This document shows positions 7,258-10,198 of a stretch of DNA of 10,198 bases, one piece after another. The notes under the pieces are model-generated. The model was not told the origin of the DNA and searched no databases. It saw nothing but the letters and a program-made list of their open reading frames with translations. Position 1 is the stretch's first letter, and each line of letters begins with the position of its first letter. The stretch is from Candidatus Zixiibacteriota bacterium (GTDB taxonomy: Bacteria; Zixibacteria; MSB-5A5; GN15; FEB-12). The stretch is from the NCBI GenBank assembly GCA_023132995.1, contig JAGLXI010000225.1:1-10198 (forward strand), written 5' to 3'. Made by a program: the position numbers and the translations under genes.

Positions 7258-8044
7258 ACTATTTCACCTGGGACCGATTCCCATCCGCAGCTACGGCTTG
7301 ATGCTGGCCCTGTCATTTATGGCCAGCATTCTCTATGTGCAATGGATAGCCAAACGCGAGGACAAGCCGTTTGAGCCGTTCCTGGCGCTGTCATATCTGT
7401 TTATTATCGGCGGTGTCGTTGGCGCACGCCTGTTCTACGTGGTTCTGCATCTCGACGAGTTTGCGGGGAACTGGACCGCCACCTTCAACCCCTTTGCGAC
7501 CGATTCGTACGGCATCTCCGGGCTTAACATGTACGGCGGCGTTCTGCTGGCGATCATCAGCGCTTTTGTATATTGCAGAATCAGGAAGATCCCGGCCCTT
7601 GAGATGTTCGATTACTTCTCTCCCACGGTCGGCATCGGTTTGGGCCTGACACGGATCGGATGCTTTCTGAACGGGTGTTGTTTCGGCACGCCTACTGATC
7701 TGCCCTGGGGTGTGCATTTTCCGCAAGGCTCCATGCCACACTGGGTCTATGGTGACGCGCACATTCATCCGTCTCAGCTCTACAGTTCGCTGTATGGAGT
7801 CGTTCTTTTTCTGCTGTTGCACTTCATGATGAAACGGAAGAAGTTCGACGGTCAACTGGTCGCCGTGCTTTTCATGGTTGAGGCCGTCTTCAGGTTCGGT
7901 ATCGAGTATGTCCGCTACTATGAATCCGAGATGTACTTCTCCGTCTTCGGACTTGAGCCGACGTACAACCAGTTGATCTCGGTGACACTCTTTCTGTTGG
8001 GGCTGGGGATATATGTCGTTCAGAAGCGACGGATGAGGGGGTAG
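7247..8044 (+). CDS. lgt: Prolipoprotein diacylglyceryl transferase Lgt
   Basis: Lgt transfers a diacylglyceryl group from phosphatidylglycerol to the lipobox cysteine of secreted prolipoproteins in the inner membrane. I place the start at the ATG at 7247 (MYPELFHLGPIPIRSYG), the usual N-terminus of the family, giving 265 residues. Multiple membrane helices are evident. Family marks include IRSYG (13-17), GGVVGARLFYV (55-65), the signature around LTRIGCFLNGCCFG (134-147) with the essential Arg at 136, HPSQLY (174-179), and EAVFRFGIEYVR (212-223). Position 96 is Tyr (NMYGG), where the E. coli enzyme has His103; this variant seems common in the GCFLNGCCFG branch. The gene overlaps the PAP2 gene by 11 bp and ends a four-gene plus-strand operon. 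Confidence 0.93.
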   Translation: MYPELFHLGPIPIRSYGLMLALSFMASILYVQWIAKREDKPFEPFLALSYLFIIGGVVGARLFYVVLHLDEFAGNWTATFNPFATDSYGISGLNMYGGVLLAIISAFVYCRIRKIPALEMFDYFSPTVGIGLGLTRIGCFLNGCCFGTPTDLPWGVHFPQGSMPHWVYGDAHIHPSQLYSSLYGVVLFLLLHFMMKRKKFDGQLVAVLFMVEAVFRFGIEYVRYYESEMYFSVFGLEPTYNQLISVTLFLLGLGIYVVQKRRMRG

Positions 8045-8088
8045 GTTCGTACCAGCATGGCGGGTTCGAAGACGAACCCATCCTACCC
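8039..8088. repeat. Nested palindromic element after lgt (REP-like candidate)
   Basis: An outer pair GGGTAGG (8039-8045) and CCTACCC (8082-8088) encloses a perfect inner hairpin GGGTTCG (8062-8068), loop AAGA, CGAACCC (8073-8079). GGTTCG also occurs at 8044-8049 as a partial direct copy. The lgt TAG stop lies in the outer arm. No U-tract follows on either strand, so it is not a standard intrinsic terminator. It sits between convergent genes, a typical place for repetitive extragenic palindromes, but copy number cannot be judged from one window. Confidence 0.55.
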
Positions 8089-8127
8089 ATTACATCTCAG
8101 CAGGAACATGTGTTTTCGCAGAGGGGG

Positions 8128-8151
8128 AAAAGAATAAATAGCGCCGCTATT
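8128..8151 (-). terminator. Weak candidate terminator of the dockerin-like lipoprotein gene
   Basis: On the minus strand AATAGC, loop GGC, GCTATT forms a 6-bp stem (8137-8151) that contains the UAG stop codon itself. It is followed by the U-rich run TATTCTTTT. The stem is short and half A-T, so efficiency is doubtful, but position and polarity fit the end of the minus-strand gene. Confidence 0.42.
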
Positions 8152-10033
8152 CCCTTATGGCCAGTACCATGGCGCCTTCATAGGTAGCCAGTTCGATGCT
8201 GACAAGATCGCCCTCGATCTCAAGGAAATCGCCGTCAATGACAACCTTTTCCTCATCCGCCCTGAGCGCCCAGACTAGTATGTGAGTGTTGACGCCGTCG
8301 AAGTTGTACATCATGTCCATGTGGTCGGCCAGCAGGATCGGGACAACATTACCCTCGACCACGACATAGGCCGCGCCCACAGGTTGGCTGACAGAAATCA
8401 CTTTGCCATTGACCGAGTAGCCGACAAGATCACTTAGAACCGTCTCAGGGTATGGAATAGCATCGCCGACAGCTATGCGAATCAAGTATACAAGATCGGC
8501 AAGCGTCGGCATCAGGCCGTCGGCATTGACGTCCGTGGCGGCCACCTGGTCGGCGGGAGCGTCGGGGCCAATGGTGAAGACACCGAGACCATAGATGAAA
8601 TAGTTGGCGAACAGAATCACGTCGGCGATTTCATTCGCCACGCCGTTCATATTGATATCGCCACGATCATCGATCTCTTCAACGCAGACGATACCGATGC
8701 CGCCGCTGAGGAAGTCAACCGCCGGAACCGGAAGAGGCTTGCTTTGGTATATCGGATCCGGGATCATGCACGGATCATACTGGACACCGGTATAGGTCGG
8801 GAAACCGGTGGACATACCCAGACCATGATCAGGGCTCAGCGTGTCGGCGTCTCCAATCTTGGTGTCGTTACAAGTGTAAACGTAGCGCGAAACACCTTGG
8901 AAAACCCAGTAGTAGGACGGAGCAACCGGATCATAGGCTACAGAGTTGTCACCGCAGTCCATCCAGTAGAACGAGATCGGCACGAACTGACACTCATAAG
9001 TGCGGTCGTTCGTTACCAGGAAGTCCAAGTTGAACAGCACATACGGCTTCGGAAGAGCATCCAGACAGGAGTAATCGGGGTGGAGTGGACCGTCGTTGGT
9101 GTCGCCAATACCGACCACGCGAATCAGGCCGCTGGGACACTGGTCGCCGCAATCACCGTTCCAGTTGTACCGGTAGTTGAAATACTCCCATGCTGGATCA
9201 CAGACGCCAAACGGTGGCGCGTAGAGCGCGCCCTTTTGGGCAGCCGTGAAGATCAGGGCCGAGGCATCGTAGCCGATCAGGATGTCGAAACCGCGCAGGT
9301 AATCATAACCTGCATTCAAGGTAACCGGGATTTCAACATGCGTACCCTGAAGGACGTCGTGGGCCATCTTGATCTCGACCACAAACACCGAATCGGTCTC
9401 GGCAGGAACCTGATCCTGGATCACGTCTACCCTGCCTCCCTCACTGGTTGCCAGGTCAATACTGACAAGGTTGCCGGCCGCGCGAAGGAATGTCCCGGAG
9501 AATTCCGCGCCGATGTCGTAGGAATAGACGAGTATGCGGGTGTTAACGCCGTCGAACCCGCAACTTATGCGCATATTGTTTACCAGCGGCGTGGGCTCGA
9601 CCCGGCCCTCAACCACGAGAAAAGCAGCACAGATAGGTTTATCAACCGTAATCTCCCCTCCTCTCCCAAAAGTGACACGGGCGGAGTCGGGTTGCAGCGT
9701 GGCGCTCGGCTCAGCATCACCGACAACAATATGATACAGATATACAAGGTCGGCTACGCCAAGCGGGACGCCGTCGCGATTCACGTCGGTGGCGGCGATC
9801 TGCTCTGTCTCATCCACGTCGAATACTCCGGACCCTTCGCGAAAGTAGGCCACCAGCAGAACTAAATCTGCCACTTCGTAGGGTTTGCCATTCAGGTTGA
9901 TGTCGCCAAGATTCTCGTTTTCCTCGGGGCCGGTAATGTCGCCCGGCTCAGTGGAACATCCCGACAGCACGGCGAGGATTAGAGCGAGCAGAAGGACAAT
10001 AAATGGTAAATTACCGTATCGGGATGCACTCAT
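8147..10033 (-). CDS. Predicted lipoprotein with two dockerin-like modules around a cohesin-like region
   Basis: The product is 628 residues. Residues 1-25 are a lipoprotein signal peptide with lipobox LSGC, so C26 would be lipidated; Ser at +2 suggests outer-membrane sorting by the E. coli rule. Residues ~43-106 and ~458-524 are dockerin-like: each has two calcium-loop motifs (GDINLNG and TDVNRDG; GDINMNG and TDVNADG), each followed by an AD-helix and ending in VGD. Each is followed by a similar ~95-residue beta-rich domain (113-206 and 533-628) sharing FDGVNT and LVSI-x-LAT-x-EG. The middle, from ~216, starts like a cohesin (HVEIPVTLN, then LRGFDILIGYDASALIF) but is unusually rich in Cys, Tyr and Trp. 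It could be a cell-surface scaffold or binding protein; no catalytic domain is evident. Function is unknown. Confidence 0.85.
   Translation of the reverse strand: MSASRYGNLPFIVLLLALILAVLSGCSTEPGDITGPEENENLGDINLNGKPYEVADLVLLVAYFREGSGVFDVDETEQIAATDVNRDGVPLGVADLVYLYHIVVGDAEPSATLQPDSARVTFGRGGEITVDKPICAAFLVVEGRVEPTPLVNNMRISCGFDGVNTRILVYSYDIGAEFSGTFLRAAGNLVSIDLATSEGGRVDVIQDQVPAETDSVFVVEIKMAHDVLQGTHVEIPVTLNAGYDYLRGFDILIGYDASALIFTAAQKGALYAPPFGVCDPAWEYFNYRYNWNGDCGDQCPSGLIRVVGIGDTNDGPLHPDYSCLDALPKPYVLFNLDFLVTNDRTYECQFVPISFYWMDCGDNSVAYDPVAPSYYWVFQGVSRYVYTCNDTKIGDADTLSPDHGLGMSTGFPTYTGVQYDPCMIPDPIYQSKPLPVPAVDFLSGGIGIVCVEEIDDRGDINMNGVANEIADVILFANYFIYGLGVFTIGPDAPADQVAATDVNADGLMPTLADLVYLIRIAVGDAIPYPETVLSDLVGYSVNGKVISVSQPVGAAYVVVEGNVVPILLADHMDMMYNFDGVNTHILVWALRADEEKVVIDGDFLEIEGDLVSIELATYEGAMVLAIRE
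8150..8662 (-). repeat. Internal module copy B (dockerin-like plus beta domain)
   Basis: This codes for residues 458-628 of the lipoprotein. It matches copy A (9416-9907) in order and motifs: GDIN-x-NG, a YF-x-x-G-x-GVF linker, AATDVN-x-DG, ADLVYL, VGD, AA-x-x-VVEG, FDGVNT-x-ILV, and LVSI-x-LAT-x-EG. The copies have diverged, so the duplication is not recent. Confidence 0.8.
9416..9907 (-). repeat. Internal module copy A (dockerin-like plus beta domain)
   Basis: This codes for residues 43-206 of the lipoprotein, just after the signal peptide and a short spacer. It is the counterpart of copy B at the C-terminus. The two copies are separated by ~250 residues of unrelated cohesin-like, cysteine-rich sequence. 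Confidence 0.8.
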
Positions 10034-10104
10034 GGTTCAATCTCACGTTACCTGTCTGGTGGACGCTCCGGTATATATCTGAGCCATTCGTGGTTACTTC
10101 TTCT

Positions 10105-10122
10105 GACGGTATTATTACCGTC
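10105..10122. promoter_or_regulatory. Perfect 7-bp inverted repeat in the lipoprotein leader
   Basis: GACGGTA, loop TTAT, TACCGTC is a perfect inverted repeat lying just downstream of the candidate -10 box, so it would be the very 5' end of the transcript or an operator. No U-tract follows it on either strand, so it is not an intrinsic terminator. The role is inferred from position only. Confidence 0.45.
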
Positions 10123-10129
10123 CGCCTAC

Positions 10130-10157
10130 AAGATACCGATAACTACTGAAAAGTCAA
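10130..10157 (-). promoter_or_regulatory. Candidate promoter of the dockerin-like lipoprotein gene
   Basis: On the minus strand TTGACT (10152-10157, 5 of 6) and TATCTT (10130-10135, 4 of 6) are separated by 16 bases. The predicted start near 10123 would give a leader of about 90 bases. A second TTGACA lies upstream at 10174-10179 but has no convincing -10 partner. Confidence 0.4.
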
Positions 10158-10198
10158 GTATTCCGTTGGAACGTGTCAAGGCACGAATTGACTCACAA

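Noticed and set aside
8062..8079. Inner hairpin after lgt as a plain Rho-independent terminator
   Set aside because: No run of T follows on either strand; it is better treated as part of a larger palindromic element.
8744..9865. Open frame of 373 codons on the plus strand, antisense to the lipoprotein gene
   Set aside because: It lies wholly opposite a gene with clear signal peptide and repeat motifs. It has no ribosome site, no recognisable domain and a patchy V/R/I-rich composition typical of a mirrored GC-rich frame.
1..10198. CRISPR array, transposase, phage or toxin-antitoxin genes, tRNA/rRNA
   Set aside because: I looked on both strands and found no spaced direct repeats, no mobile-element protein motifs and no RNA-gene signatures.

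Overview
The window looks like a chromosomal segment of a diderm (Gram-negative-type) bacterium, GC-rich and densely packed, with housekeeping genes in short operons. Envelope genes for outer-membrane assembly and lipid A show that there is an outer membrane. The last gene encodes a lipoprotein with paired dockerin-like repeats of the form GDI-N-x-NG ... AATDVN-x-DG ... VGD. I associate this style of repeat with candidate phyla of the FCB group, Zixibacteria above all. That placement is inference from protein style; no rRNA or marker tree is available here.

Layout. (1) Positions 1-3373, plus strand: the 3' part of bamA (its 5' end lies outside the window), then a Skp/OmpH-type periplasmic chaperone, then lpxD with a TTG start inside the chaperone gene. 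This is the classic outer-membrane biogenesis cluster. (2) Positions 3374-3952, minus strand: a small two-helix membrane protein with a HAMP-like segment and no output domain. Its stop codon abuts the lpxD stop. The cluster therefore ends here, where many genomes continue with other lipid A genes. (3) Positions 4107-4663, minus strand: ssb as a self-contained unit with a near-consensus promoter and a Rho-independent terminator. (4) Positions 4803-8044, plus strand: an apparent four-gene operon of nadE (NAD synthetase), rsmI (16S rRNA 2'-O-methyltransferase), a PAP2-superfamily membrane enzyme, and lgt (prolipoprotein diacylglyceryl transferase). The gaps are 9 and 10 bp, then an 11-bp overlap. 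(5) Positions 8045-8146: a convergent spacer holding a nested palindromic element and a weak minus-strand terminator. (6) Positions 8147-10033, minus strand: a 628-residue predicted lipoprotein in which two copies of a dockerin-like plus beta-domain module flank a cysteine-rich cohesin-like region. (7) Positions 10034-10198: its upstream region, with a candidate promoter and a perfect short hairpin.

How the parts fit. BamA folds outer-membrane proteins, the Skp-like protein escorts them across the periplasm, and LpxD makes the lipid A precursor, so the first cluster builds the outer membrane. Lgt lipidates secreted lipoproteins, and the dockerin-like protein beside it is a predicted substrate. 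The PAP2 enzyme translationally overlapped with lgt may act in phospholipid turnover linked to the Lgt donor lipid (inference).

I see no CRISPR array, transposon, phage gene, tRNA or rRNA. The least ordinary content is the modular dockerin/cohesin-like lipoprotein, with an unusually spaced calcium-loop motif in all four half-repeats. Next come the HAMP-only membrane protein and the palindromic element after lgt.
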